A stretch of 22,011 bases of DNA from DATKCJ01 sp035513275 (lineage in GTDB: Bacteria; Verrucomicrobiota; Verrucomicrobiia; Opitutales; Opitutaceae). Positions 7,842 through 15,428 of this stretch are shown here, piece by piece (position 1 is the first letter of the stretch; every line of letters begins with the position of its first letter). The notes beneath the pieces were generated by a model. That model ran no database searches and was not told where the DNA came from. It was given only the letters and a program-made list of their open reading frames with translations. Made by a program: the position numbers and the translations under genes. The stretch spans positions 1 to 22,011 of the forward strand of contig DATKCJ010000271.1 in assembly GCA_035513275.1 (NCBI GenBank). Reading direction: 5' to 3'.

Positions 7842-9593
7842 ATGCGGCGGTTTCTCTCGTGGTTGCTCGTTGCGTTGGCGGCCTGCTGGCTGCCAGAGGC
7901 CGAAGCACAGCCTGCGGACATCCGCCTGATGCACGGCGACGATCCGCGCTGGTCGGCGCCTGATTGGGACGACTCGGACTGGACAAGAATCAAGTTCTCC
8001 GAGTTTCCCGCGCACCGCGGCGTCTTTTGGGTGCGGATCCGGATGGCGCCACTCGCCCGCGAGGCGTCCACCACAGTGCCCGACCGCTATTCCTACCTCT
8101 GGCCAAGCGACACGCGCGAATCCCCGATCGACGCGCTGTTCGTGTCCTCGGTCTACAGCTTCGAGCTGTTTCTCGACGGGCACCGTCTGGCTGCCGGTGG
8201 CGTGGTGGGCTCGGACCGCGAAAGCGAGCGGACTGGACCGCTCGACCACCTCATCCGGATCCCTGACGCGCTCCTCGGCAAGGGCCGCCCGCCGGTGCTT
8301 GCGGTGCGTATGTCGAGCTACCACTACAATTTTCCCGCGACGCAGTTCAGCACTGGTTTCCAGCCTGTGAACTTCGCGCAGCGCTTGAGGCATGAGACGC
8401 TCCAGCCGGTTTTCCCCCTGGTCGGCGCGGTGGGCTCGCTGCTGATGGCAGCGACCGGCGCCGTGTTGTTTTGGTTCATCGAGCGAAGACAGGCTCTCGC
8501 GCTCGTGACCACGGTGAGCGTGGTGCTCGCCGTTTTCTACGGGTTGATAGCACTCCGCTGGCTTCAACCCTACACCTACGACTGGCACTACCCGCGGTTG
8601 CTCACGATCACCTGGGTGCTCACCGTGGCGAGCGGACTGATCGTGTGGCTTCTGCTCGAGTTGTTCGCGGTGCCGCGGAAGATCGTGTGGCTCGTGCTAC
8701 TCGTGCCGATTCTCGCGCTGGCATGGCAGGTGTCGTCGATCTACGAACTTAAGGTGCTCTGGATCTGCAGGTCCATGCTGCTGGCGTCGCTCGCCATCGC
8801 AGCCTGGGCGTGCTGGAAGCGCCGGCGCGGCGCTTGGATCGCGCTCACGGGCGTCGTGGTGGCGCTTCTGGTCGTCCGCACGGAGCGCCGGGTGTTTCTC
8901 GACCCGACGTTCTTCATGATGATCGAGGGGCTGGTGCTTTTCGTGTTTGCCGCGCTTGGCGCGCAGGTGCAGGCCGAGCGCAAGCGGGCGCGTGAGGCGC
9001 AGCTCACGGCGGCGCGGATGGAGGTCGAACTGCTGAAGAAGAACCTGCAACCGCACTTCCTGCTCAACACGCTCGCAGTGCTCACAGAGATCGTAGAGCA
9101 GGACCCTCGCAACGCGGTGAAGCTCATCAACGACCTGGCGGACGAGTTGCGGTCGCTGTCTCGCATCTCCGCGGAGAAGCTCATTCCCCTGGCGCAGGAG
9201 CTCGAGCTCTGTCGCGCGCACCTGAGGGTGATGAGCGTGCGCACGGGGAGCCAATGGAGTCTCGACACGACAGGCGTCGACGAGTCCACACCCGTGCCGC
9301 CCGCGCTCTTTCTCACGCTCATCGAGAATGGAATGGTGCACCAGAAGGCGGACTGCGGAGCGGTCTTCCGCCTGAAGCCGACGGATGATCGCGCGGGCTT
9401 CTCGTTTGTCTCGCCCGGCCGCACGCGCGAATCGACCGGCCGTCCAATCGGCGGCACCGGGCTGCGCTACGTGAAGGCGCGGCTCGAGGAAAGTTTCCCC
9501 GGGAGCTGGACCCTCGACCAAGGCGCGGTGGACGACGGATGGGAAACGGTCATTCGATGGAAGGCTGGATCTAGCGAGGGAGGAAGATCATGA
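7842..9593 (+). CDS. LytS-like membrane sensor histidine kinase
   Basis: A 583-residue inner-membrane kinase of the LytS/YehU (His_kinase) type. A signal peptide (about residues 1-22, ending AEAQ) is followed by a ~170-residue periplasmic beta-rich segment (DPRWSAPDWDDSDWTRI, then FWVRIRM) that looks like a carbohydrate-binding or 7TMR-DISM extracellular fold. About seven hydrophobic helices follow (about 195-380). The phosphoacceptor motif LQPHFLLNT places the histidine at about 405. The ATPase part has TLIENGMVH and GGTGLRYVKARL, but the usual DNGxG segment is replaced by SFVSPGR. ATG 7842 gives the signal peptide. The stop overlaps the regulator start by four bases (ATGA), indicating translational coupling. 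Confidence 0.9.
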   Translation: MRRFLSWLLVALAACWLPEAEAQPADIRLMHGDDPRWSAPDWDDSDWTRIKFSEFPAHRGVFWVRIRMAPLAREASTTVPDRYSYLWPSDTRESPIDALFVSSVYSFELFLDGHRLAAGGVVGSDRESERTGPLDHLIRIPDALLGKGRPPVLAVRMSSYHYNFPATQFSTGFQPVNFAQRLRHETLQPVFPLVGAVGSLLMAATGAVLFWFIERRQALALVTTVSVVLAVFYGLIALRWLQPYTYDWHYPRLLTITWVLTVASGLIVWLLLELFAVPRKIVWLVLLVPILALAWQVSSIYELKVLWICRSMLLASLAIAAWACWKRRRGAWIALTGVVVALLVVRTERRVFLDPTFFMMIEGLVLFVFAALGAQVQAERKRAREAQLTAARMEVELLKKNLQPHFLLNTLAVLTEIVEQDPRNAVKLINDLADELRSLSRISAEKLIPLAQELELCRAHLRVMSVRTGSQWSLDTTGVDESTPVPPALFLTLIENGMVHQKADCGAVFRLKPTDDRAGFSFVSPGRTRESTGRPIGGTGLRYVKARLEESFPGSWTLDQGAVDDGWETVIRWKAGSSEGGRS

Positions 9594-10288
9594 AGCTGGT
9601 CGTGATCGAGGACGAGCCACTCGTGGCACAGCGCCTGGTGCGCTTCTGCCGCGAGATTCTCGGGAGCGAGTTGGAGAATCTGCATTCGGCCGCGTCGTTC
9701 AGCGAGGCGGGTGCATGGCTCGCGGAGAACTCCGTCGACGTCGCGCTGCTCGACCTGAACCTCGAGGGGCAGGACGGGATGGACCTCCTGCGGCGCAGCG
9801 TGGCCTCGTCGTTTCACACCATCATCGTGTCCGCAAACACGGACCGCGCGCTGGAGGCATTTCAATACGGCGTCATCGACTTTGTCCCGAAGCCGTTCAC
9901 GCGCGAGAGACTCGCACAGGCGCTGGAGCGCGTTCGCCGCCCCGGGGCACGCGCGGCTTTCACGGCGCGAAACCTTGCAGTGAAAAAGTCGGGACGCGTG
10001 GAAATCGTGGCGATCGACGACGTGCTCTACGCGCAGGGCGCAGGCAACTATTCGGAACTCGTGCTGGCAAACGGCCGCCGCGAACTGCACGACAAGACCC
10101 TCGAGAAACTGGCGGCGATTCTGCCCGAGGATTTCGAGCGGATCCACAAGAGCTACCTTGTGCGGATGAGCGAAGTGAAGGCGCTACACGCGGCCGAGGG
10201 CAGCCACTACGAGGCTGAGCTGAAGAATGGCGTGCGCATTCCGATCGGACGGACCCGTTATAAAGAGATTCGCGAGAAGCTGCAGTGA
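9590..10288 (+). CDS. LytTR-family response regulator
   Basis: A 232-residue two-domain regulator. The receiver domain (1-~120) has the acidic pair in VVIEDEP, the phosphoacceptor D55 in LLDLNLEG, the switch residue in VSANTDR and the lysine of VPKPFTRERL. The LytTR DNA-binding domain (about 130-232) shows VEIVAIDDVLYAQGAGNYSE, the central FERIHKSYLVRMSEVKAL and the terminal IPIGRTRYKEIREKL. It pairs with the overlapping LytS-type kinase upstream. Such systems typically bind direct repeats at target promoters, and candidate repeats lie upstream of this operon. Family assignment is certain; the regulon is unknown. Confidence 0.94.
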   Translation: MKLVVIEDEPLVAQRLVRFCREILGSELENLHSAASFSEAGAWLAENSVDVALLDLNLEGQDGMDLLRRSVASSFHTIIVSANTDRALEAFQYGVIDFVPKPFTRERLAQALERVRRPGARAAFTARNLAVKKSGRVEIVAIDDVLYAQGAGNYSELVLANGRRELHDKTLEKLAAILPEDFERIHKSYLVRMSEVKALHAAEGSHYEAELKNGVRIPIGRTRYKEIREKLQ

Positions 10289-10358
10289 AGAACGACGACA
10301 CATTTTCAACCTGCGACCATGATTGCCATCGTTGCCGCGCCTTCGGCAGATTGAGGAA

Positions 10359-10664
10359 ATGAGATCGCAGCAGTTCGAAGCGCTGGTTCGCGCGAATCCG
10401 AAGAACGAGTTGTATCGCTTCAGTCTCGCGCAGGCGCTTGAACTCGAGGGCCGCGGTGCCGAGGCGATTCCGCACTACGAGTGGTGCTGCGCGCGGAAGA
10501 GCGATTGGATGGTGCCGCGGATCCTGCTCGGGAAGCTGCTCATCGCGGCCGGCCGACGCGACGGCGCGAAAGTTGTCCTGCGCGAGGCGCTCGCGCTCGC
10601 AGTCGAGCAACAGCATGAGGATCCCGAGTCGGAAGTGCGCGGATTGCTGGCGGACTTGGGGTGA
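10359..10664 (+). CDS. Small tetratricopeptide-repeat protein
   Basis: A protein of about 101 residues, probably cytoplasmic, built from helical pairs of TPR type: FEALVRANPKNELYRFSLAQALELEGRGAEA type repeats followed by a unit around LLGKLLIAAGRRDGA. TPR proteins are protein-interaction scaffolds, so no enzymatic role is implied. I chose ATG 10359, preceded by GAGG a few bases away. A TTG at 10323 in frame would add 12 residues. It follows the LytTR regulator by about 70 bases on the same strand and may be the third gene of that operon. A large palindrome lies just downstream. Confidence 0.7.
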   Translation: MRSQQFEALVRANPKNELYRFSLAQALELEGRGAEAIPHYEWCCARKSDWMVPRILLGKLLIAAGRRDGAKVVLREALALAVEQQHEDPESEVRGLLADLG

Positions 10665-10682
10665 GAATCGGGTCAGAGGATC

Positions 10683-10889
10683 ACCACGAAATACACAAAA
10701 CACACGAAAGCCGGATCTCGGAGTAGGAAAAATTGCCCACGGAATACTCGGATGACGCGGATTAGAGGAAATCAGAATCGGAAGAGAGCCTACTGGTTCT
10801 CAGACGTCGGTCGGATTCGTGTATTCCGCGAGTTCCGTGGGCAGAATGGTTCTACCTCCGACTTTCGTGTATTTCGTGTGTTTCGTGGT
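10683..10889. repeat. Large imperfect palindrome, about 207 bases
   Basis: The outer 28 bases of each end (10683-10710 and 10862-10889) are complementary at 25 positions and consist of CACGAAA/TTTCGTG-like units. Complementarity continues inward with gaps: TCGGAGTAGG and GCCCACGGAA on the left match TACCTCCGA and TTCCGTGGGC on the right. The centre lies near 10786. It occupies the gap between the convergent TPR and gcvH genes. It could act as a terminator for both, or be a non-autonomous mobile palindrome. No convincing gene is seen inside. Confidence 0.75.
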
Positions 10890-10905
10890 TCCCTACTCCG
10901 CGTGA

Positions 10906-11286
10906 TCACCCGATCAACTTCTCGTAGTCCTCGGGCGAGAGGAGCGCGTCGAGGTCGGCGGCGGTGGCGGGCTGCAGCTTGAGCATCCAGCCGTCGTCGT
11001 GCGGTGCGCGGTTCACTGTCTCCGGAGCCGCATCGAGCGCGCCGTTCACTGCTGTGACGGTGCCGGAGATGGGCGCGTAGAGATCGGAGGCCGCTTTCAC
11101 GGACTCGACGACGCCGAAAGTCTCGCCGGCCTTGAGCGCGGCGCCGACTTTTGGCACTTGCACGTAGGTGATGTCGCCAAGGCTGCTTTGCGCGTAGTCG
11201 GAGATTCCGATAAGCACATTGCCATCGGGCAGCAGTTTCGCCCACTCGTGGGACTTGGCGTAACGACAGTCGGAACGAACACTCAT
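10906..11286 (-). CDS. gcvH: Glycine cleavage system H protein
   Basis: A 126-residue lipoyl carrier that shuttles the aminomethyl group between the P, T and L proteins of the glycine cleavage complex. SHEWAKL near the N-terminus, GISDYAQSSLGDITYVQVP, and the lipoylation motif ESVKAASDLYAPISG with the lipoyl lysine at K64 are all intact, as is the C-terminal DGWMLKL. The length is normal for the family. It starts 11 bases after gcvT, so the two form an operon. No gcvP follows; the next gene downstream is on the other strand. Confidence 0.96.
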   Translation of the reverse strand: MSVRSDCRYAKSHEWAKLLPDGNVLIGISDYAQSSLGDITYVQVPKVGAALKAGETFGVVESVKAASDLYAPISGTVTAVNGALDAAPETVNRAPHDDGWMLKLQPATAADLDALLSPEDYEKLIG

Positions 11287-11297
11287 GGTAAATCGGC

Positions 11298-12389
11298 TCA
11301 GGGTTTCGGAGGAAGCGGAACGAAGGGCGGCTTCACGACGGTGAGATTGATGGCGTCGCCCCGCACGTCAACCGAGAGGTCGGCGGCGCCTGCGCGCACG
11401 AGCGCGGAGCCAATCGCCTCGTTGAGGATCGGAGACAGCGTGCCGGAGACAACCTCCCCCACCTGCTCGCCGCCGGAGAGCACCGGCGTGCCGGCGCGCA
11501 CGATACGGCGGTCGCCCGTGCGGAAGAACATGATGCGGCTCGGCATCCCACCGGTCTTCTGCGTGAGCAGCGCATCGCGCCCGATGAAGTCGCCCTTGTC
11601 GAGCTTCACCGTCCAGCCGAGTCCGGCCTGGAGTGGCGTGATCTTCTCGCTGATCTCATGACCGTAGAGCGAATAGCCCGCTTCGAGCCGGAGGCTATCA
11701 CGCGCGCCGAGACCGGCGACATCGACGCCGTGTGCGGCGCCGGCTTCGAGGAGTTTCGTCGCGAGCGAAGCGGCGTCGGCTGGTTTGCAGAAAAGTTCGA
11801 AGCCGTCCTCACCGGTGTAGCCAGTGCGTGCGATGAGGCAGTCGGCGACCGCGACCTCGCCGGGCGCGAAGTGGTAATACTTGAGTGCCGCGAGATCGAC
11901 GCCAGTAAGCTGCGCGAGGGTCGCGGCGGCGGCGGGACCTTGCAGCGCGAGCAGCGCGAAGTCGTCGCTGCGATTCTCGATCGTGCATTCGCCGGGGCGC
12001 GCCGATGCGAGAATCCACGCGACGTCCTTGTCGATGTTGCCGGCATTGATGCAGAGCAGGAAATCTTCCTCGCCGCGGCGGTAGATGAGCAGGTCGTCGA
12101 CGACTCCGCCGTCGGGCTGGCACATTGGCGTGTAGAGCACGCGACCGGGAAAGAGTTTGGAGACGTCGTTTGTGACGAGCCGGTTCAGGAATCCGAGCGC
12201 GCCCGGTCCCTTCACCTCGACCTCGCCCATGTGACTCACGTCGAAGAGACCGGCGGCGCGGCGAACGAGGCGATGCTCGTCGAGGATGCTCTTGTATTGA
12301 ACCGGCATCTCCCATCCGCCGAAGTCGACAAATCGCGCACCGTGCGCGTGGTGAAATTCAAAAAGCGGAGTTCGTTTCAGGTCAGCCAT
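11298..12389 (-). CDS. gcvT: Aminomethyltransferase (glycine cleavage T protein)
   Basis: A 363-residue cytoplasmic enzyme that releases ammonia from the H-protein-bound aminomethyl group and passes the one-carbon unit to tetrahydrofolate. Family motifs are clear: FVDFGGWEMPVQY near residue 20, LFDVSHMGEV near 48, LALQGPAA near 145, ARTGYTGEDGFELF near 187 and GLGARDSLRLEAGYSLYGHE near 225. Length is typical. It is the first gene of a gcvT-gcvH pair; the upstream 285 bases hold REP-like hairpins and no recognisable glycine riboswitch. Starts with ATG at 12389. Confidence 0.96.
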   Translation of the reverse strand: MADLKRTPLFEFHHAHGARFVDFGGWEMPVQYKSILDEHRLVRRAAGLFDVSHMGEVEVKGPGALGFLNRLVTNDVSKLFPGRVLYTPMCQPDGGVVDDLLIYRRGEEDFLLCINAGNIDKDVAWILASARPGECTIENRSDDFALLALQGPAAAATLAQLTGVDLAALKYYHFAPGEVAVADCLIARTGYTGEDGFELFCKPADAASLATKLLEAGAAHGVDVAGLGARDSLRLEAGYSLYGHEISEKITPLQAGLGWTVKLDKGDFIGRDALLTQKTGGMPSRIMFFRTGDRRIVRAGTPVLSGGEQVGEVVSGTLSPILNEAIGSALVRAGAADLSVDVRGDAINLTVVKPPFVPLPPKP

Positions 12390-12470
12390 CCCAACCGATT
12401 AGGGACCGGCGATTCGCGCGTGCAAGGAGGATGTGGAAAGTGGGCGCTGTGCGGCGGACGGAAGGATTGT

Positions 12471-12497
12471 GTAGCCCTGTTCGTGAGGACAGGGATC
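12471..12497 (+). repeat. REP-like element: GTAG plus 8-bp foldback with GTGA loop
   Basis: GTAG at 12471-12474 is followed by a 20-base foldback, CCCTGTTC paired with GGACAGGG (one T-G wobble) around the loop GTGA, then ATC. The form, a GTAG tetranucleotide 5' of a foldback, is that of REP sequences recognised by RAYT transposases. It lies upstream of gcvT. Confidence 0.65.
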
Positions 12498-12524
12498 CGA
12501 AGTTGGCACGGAGCCTCCCTAAGA

Positions 12525-12551
12525 GATCCCGCCGCTCACGCGGCGGGCTAC
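12525..12551 (-). repeat. REP-like element in inverse orientation
   Basis: On the minus strand GTAG (12551-12548) is followed by CCCGCCGC paired perfectly with GCGGCGGG around the loop GTGA, then ATC. Length and layout equal the copy at 12471-12497, facing the opposite way 27 bases downstream, so the two form a BIME-like inverted pair. The stems differ in sequence but keep pairing. Confidence 0.65.
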
Positions 12552-12564
12552 ATCCGGAAAGGGG

Positions 12565-12584
12565 CCCTGCGCGGAAGCGCAGGG
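12565..12584. repeat. Foldback of the same size lacking the GTAG tetranucleotide
   Basis: CCCTGCGC (12565-12572) pairs perfectly with GCGCAGGG (12577-12584) around the loop GGAA, giving the same 8-4-8 foldback as the two REP-like copies just before it. The preceding tetranucleotide is GGGG instead of GTAG. Probably a decayed copy. The remaining sequence to 12674 shows nothing I recognise. Confidence 0.45.
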
Positions 12585-12674
12585 ATGAAAAGCCGTCCGC
12601 GCTTTCGAGCAAGGTCGCGCTCCTCCCTCCTTCGCTCTGCAAGGCACGGAGGCACGGCACGGTGTGGGCTACGC

Positions 12675-13187
12675 TCAATCCTGCTCATAGAACTCGACGA
12701 TCTTCCGGACAATGTATCGGTGGTCGCGGCGTGAGATCTCGCCGCGGTCGCGCATTGAGTCGGCCTCGAGCATGAGCGATGTCATTTCGTAATACGGATC
12801 GGATCCCTTTGCCTCGGGCAGGATCGCGGGGCGCAACTCGAAGCGGAAGGACGAGGGCACGAGGTCGTTCATCGCGCCGGTCGCGTAGTCGGCGCCGAGA
12901 CGGAAGAACTTCGCGTCGTATTCATTGGCGACGGTGCGCACAAAGTCCGTCGCGTCGGCAAAACCGTGCTTTCGGACGGTGATCTGGTAGCCGTTCATAC
13001 GCGGGAGCCACAGCGCCTTGGGCGTGCGGCCGACTTCGCGGCCATCGACGAGAATCGTGGCCCCAGCCGGCACTGACTCGACGACGATCCGCTGGTCGCG
13101 CCCCTTGTTGGCGGTCGCGCATCCGACGAGGAGAAATGCGATGGCACACAGCGACGCCGCGATGTCTGCGATGATGCTTCTCTCCAT
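12675..13187 (-). CDS. Putative lipoprotein with PEGA domain
   Basis: A 170-residue protein with a lipoprotein signal peptide: a hydrophobic stretch, then the lipobox LVGC with the lipidated cysteine at 23 (numbered from ATG 13187). The mature protein begins with a PEGA-type beta module, VVESVPAGATILVDGREVGRTP, a fold common in envelope and surface-associated proteins. The C-terminal half (SDPYYEMTSLMLEADSMRDR onward) is helical and unrecognised. A GTG at 13193 could add two residues. It is encoded opposite to the CNNM-lgt pair; Lgt from that pair would be the enzyme acting on it. Exact role unknown. Confidence 0.8.
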   Translation of the reverse strand: MERSIIADIAASLCAIAFLLVGCATANKGRDQRIVVESVPAGATILVDGREVGRTPKALWLPRMNGYQITVRKHGFADATDFVRTVANEYDAKFFRLGADYATGAMNDLVPSSFRFELRPAILPEAKGSDPYYEMTSLMLEADSMRDRGEISRRDHRYIVRKIVEFYEQD

Positions 13188-13246
13188 TGCCACGCGGCTT
13201 AGGGCGTGCCGCCGCTCAATAATCCGGTCAAGCGGGAAACTGTGTT

Positions 13247-13313
13247 ATTGTGGGTCGGGCTCTACGCCCGACAGGAGGGCCATCGGAGTTGGGCATTTAG
13301 CCCGAGCCACAAT
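13247..13313. repeat. Nested intergenic palindrome upstream of the CNNM gene
   Basis: ATTGTGGGTCGGGC (13247-13260) is complementary to GCCCGAGCCACAAT (13300-13313) at 13 of 14 positions. Within it, GTCGGGC (13254-13260) also pairs with GCCCGAC (13266-13272), an alternative small hairpin. It lies in the 208-base gap between the divergent lipoprotein and CNNM genes. It may be a dispersed palindrome family or a leader structure. Confidence 0.65.
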
Positions 13314-13395
13314 CGGAGCCTTCGAAGGTGAAGCGGCCTGTCGCCACGAGATGCTTGCGTCGCAATGCCACGAGAGCAGACGATTCAGCAGGCCC

Positions 13396-14454
13396 ATGAC
13401 TCTCTTCGTTCTCGCAATCATGTTCACCCTCGGGGTGTCGTTCTGCTGTTCGTTTCTCGAGGCGATGGTCCTGAGCACGACGGTGGCGGAGATCGAATCC
13501 TTGAAACGCACGCGCCCGAAGCGCGGCGCACTCTGGGAAGACCACAGGGCCAACCTTGAGGACACGATCTCGACGATCCTCACCGTCAACACGATCGCCA
13601 ACACACTCGGCTCTATCATAGTCGGCGGTCTTGCAATCAAACTCTTCGGCGAAGCGGTCCTCGGCATCATCTCCGCGGTGATGACCTTCGGCATCCTGGT
13701 GTTTTCGGAAGTCATTCCGAAAAACCTCGGCGTCGTCTATCGCGTGCCGATGCAGGCGGCCATGGCGCCGGTCATCTGGTCGATGCGGCGGGCGCTGGCT
13801 CCGATAACCTACCTTTGCAGCGTGGCCGTGCGATTCATCATTCCCAAGCAGCCCAAACTGGAGAACTCCGACGAGGAAATCATACTGCTTGCGGAAAAAG
13901 GCGCGAAGGACGGCACCATCACCCGCGACGAGTCGCGCATCATCGCCAACGCCCTCTCGCTGGGCGACGTGCGCGTGGGAAAGATCATGACGCCGCGCAC
14001 GGTCGTCTTCGCGCTCAATGCAGCGTCGACAATCGGCGAGGTCTTCAAGCAATACCCCAACCTCCCCTTCGGCCGGATGCCCGTCTACCAAAAAACGCTG
14101 GACAACGTGGTCGGGCTCGTGCGTCGGCGCGACCTGCTCAAGGCCAAGGCCAACGACCAGGACTCGGTCGTCGTCGGCACACTGATGCAAGAAGTGAACT
14201 TCATCCCCGAGACCGTGACCGCGGCCGATGCGCTCCAGCTCTTCATGAAGTCGCACCAGCAACTCGCGGTCGCCGTCGACGAATACGGATCGGTCTCCGG
14301 AGTCGTGACGCTCGAGGATGTCTTTGAACACATCCTCGGCGGCGAGATTTTCGAGAAGGACGACGTGGCCGTGGACATGCGCGAACTCGCGCGATCACGG
14401 ACGACAAAGGCCACAAAAGTCGGCCGCAAGCCCGCCGATGGAAAGCCGGCCTGA
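13396..14454 (+). CDS. CNNM-domain (DUF21) membrane protein with CBS pair
   Basis: A 352-residue inner-membrane protein of the CNNM/CorC (hemolysin C-like) family, related to Mg efflux or homeostasis proteins. The N-terminal ~150 residues are the DUF21 transmembrane domain, with ILTVNTIANTLGSIIVGG and FSEVIPKNLGV, both typical. A CBS pair follows (about 200-320), seen in MTPRTVVFAL, GRMPVYQKTLDNVVGLV and VDEYGSVSGVVTLEDVFEHILG. The usual C-terminal CorC/HlyC domain is missing; only a short basic tail (TTKATKVGRK) remains. I chose ATG 13396, which gives a hydrophobic N-terminus. The frame is open further upstream. lgt starts 9 bases after the stop. Confidence 0.88.
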   Translation: MTLFVLAIMFTLGVSFCCSFLEAMVLSTTVAEIESLKRTRPKRGALWEDHRANLEDTISTILTVNTIANTLGSIIVGGLAIKLFGEAVLGIISAVMTFGILVFSEVIPKNLGVVYRVPMQAAMAPVIWSMRRALAPITYLCSVAVRFIIPKQPKLENSDEEIILLAEKGAKDGTITRDESRIIANALSLGDVRVGKIMTPRTVVFALNAASTIGEVFKQYPNLPFGRMPVYQKTLDNVVGLVRRRDLLKAKANDQDSVVVGTLMQEVNFIPETVTAADALQLFMKSHQQLAVAVDEYGSVSGVVTLEDVFEHILGGEIFEKDDVAVDMRELARSRTTKATKVGRKPADGKPA

Positions 14455-14463
14455 CGCGTCGCG

Positions 14464-15315
14464 ATGAACTCCGGCTCCCTGCCCGACCGCTACTGGGTCC
14501 ACGACCTCGATCCATTCGTGGTCAAGTTCACCGAGACAATCGGCATCCGTTATTACGGGTTGTCCTACATGCTCGGTTTCCTTGCGGGGTTCCTGCTCCT
14601 GCATCTCGCGTCGAAACGCGGACGCTCGCCGCTCGGCGTCGGGCAGAATGCGGATTACCTCTTCGCGCTCGTAATCGGCGTGCTCGCCGGAGGGCGTTTT
14701 GGCTACTTCCTGCTCTACGAAACAGGATCAGTCGCGCGCGATCCACTCATGCTGCTGCGCGTGTGGGAGGGCGGGATGGCGAGCCACGGCGGTTTCATCG
14801 GCGTGCTGCTCGCGATGATGTGGTTTGCTCGCTCGCGCAAAGTGTCGTTCTGGCGGTTGGCAGATCTCACGTGCATGATCACGCCGCCGGGCCTCTTCTT
14901 CGGGCGGATCGCCAATTTCATTAACGGCGAGCTCTGGGGCCGCGTGTCCGACGTGCCTTGGGCGGTGATCTTTCCCGGAAGCGAACCGGCGGGCACTCCG
15001 TTGGAGCGGATACAGCCGCGACATCCTTCGCAACTCTACGAAGCAGGGTTGGAAGGCGCGTTGCTCTTCGCGTTTGTCGCACTGCGCTATTGGCGCGGCA
15101 AGACTGCAGCGATCGCGCCTGGGCGGATCGTGGGCGAGTTTCTCGTCGTCTACTCCGTGCTTCGAATCATCGGCGAACTGTTCCGTGAGCCGGACGCGTC
15201 GCTGATTTTCGGAATGAGCCGCGGCGTATTTTACTCGATCGTGATGGGAGTCGCGGGAATTGCGGTCGCGGTCGTGGCGCAGAGAAGGGCGGCGAGGGCG
15301 AAGGCCCACTCGTAG
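14464..15315 (+). CDS. lgt: Prolipoprotein diacylglyceryl transferase
   Basis: A 283-residue inner-membrane enzyme with about seven helices that transfers diacylglycerol from phosphatidylglycerol to the lipobox cysteine of prolipoproteins. The signature blocks are present: IRYYGLSYMLGF near residue 28, WEGGMASHGGFIGVL (the conserved histidine region, near 104), GRIANFINGELWGR near 146 and HPSQLYEA near 188. The length is normal. It follows the CNNM gene by 9 bases and is probably cotranscribed. Its stop codon is part of a GTAG, and a REP composite begins 13 bases downstream. Confidence 0.96.
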   Translation: MNSGSLPDRYWVHDLDPFVVKFTETIGIRYYGLSYMLGFLAGFLLLHLASKRGRSPLGVGQNADYLFALVIGVLAGGRFGYFLLYETGSVARDPLMLLRVWEGGMASHGGFIGVLLAMMWFARSRKVSFWRLADLTCMITPPGLFFGRIANFINGELWGRVSDVPWAVIFPGSEPAGTPLERIQPRHPSQLYEAGLEGALLFAFVALRYWRGKTAAIAPGRIVGEFLVVYSVLRIIGELFREPDASLIFGMSRGVFYSIVMGVAGIAVAVVAQRRAARAKAHS

Positions 15316-15327
15316 CCGCCGGGACCC

Positions 15328-15411
15328 GTAGCCACCGAGGTCACGAGGTGGTCTGTGGCCGCCGAACTCACGAGGCTGGAAGATCGTCCGCCTCCTTACG
15401 TCGGCAGCTAA
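15328..15411 (+). repeat. Composite REP repeat, copy 1 (84 bases)
   Basis: It opens with GTAG plus a 20-base foldback (outer stem CCACC/GGTGG, loop GTCA; 15328-15351) and has a degenerate GTGG-led foldback in the middle (15355-15379). It ends with an inverted foldback (15388-15411), whose tetranucleotide reads TTAG on the minus strand, a one-base decay of GTAG. Nearly identical in order and length to copy 2 at 16120-16203. Confidence 0.75.
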
Positions 15412-15428
15412 ACGTCGGATCGAAGTCC

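Noticed and set aside
10319..10354. Eleven-codon frame starting at ATG 10319 just before the TPR gene
   Set aside because: It could be a leader peptide, but nothing beyond an ATG supports it and it overlaps the alternative TTG-initiated TPR start in another frame.
12390..12674. Possible glycine riboswitch upstream of gcvT
   Set aside because: The region is occupied by REP-like GTAG foldbacks. I saw no tandem glycine aptamer-like arrangement.
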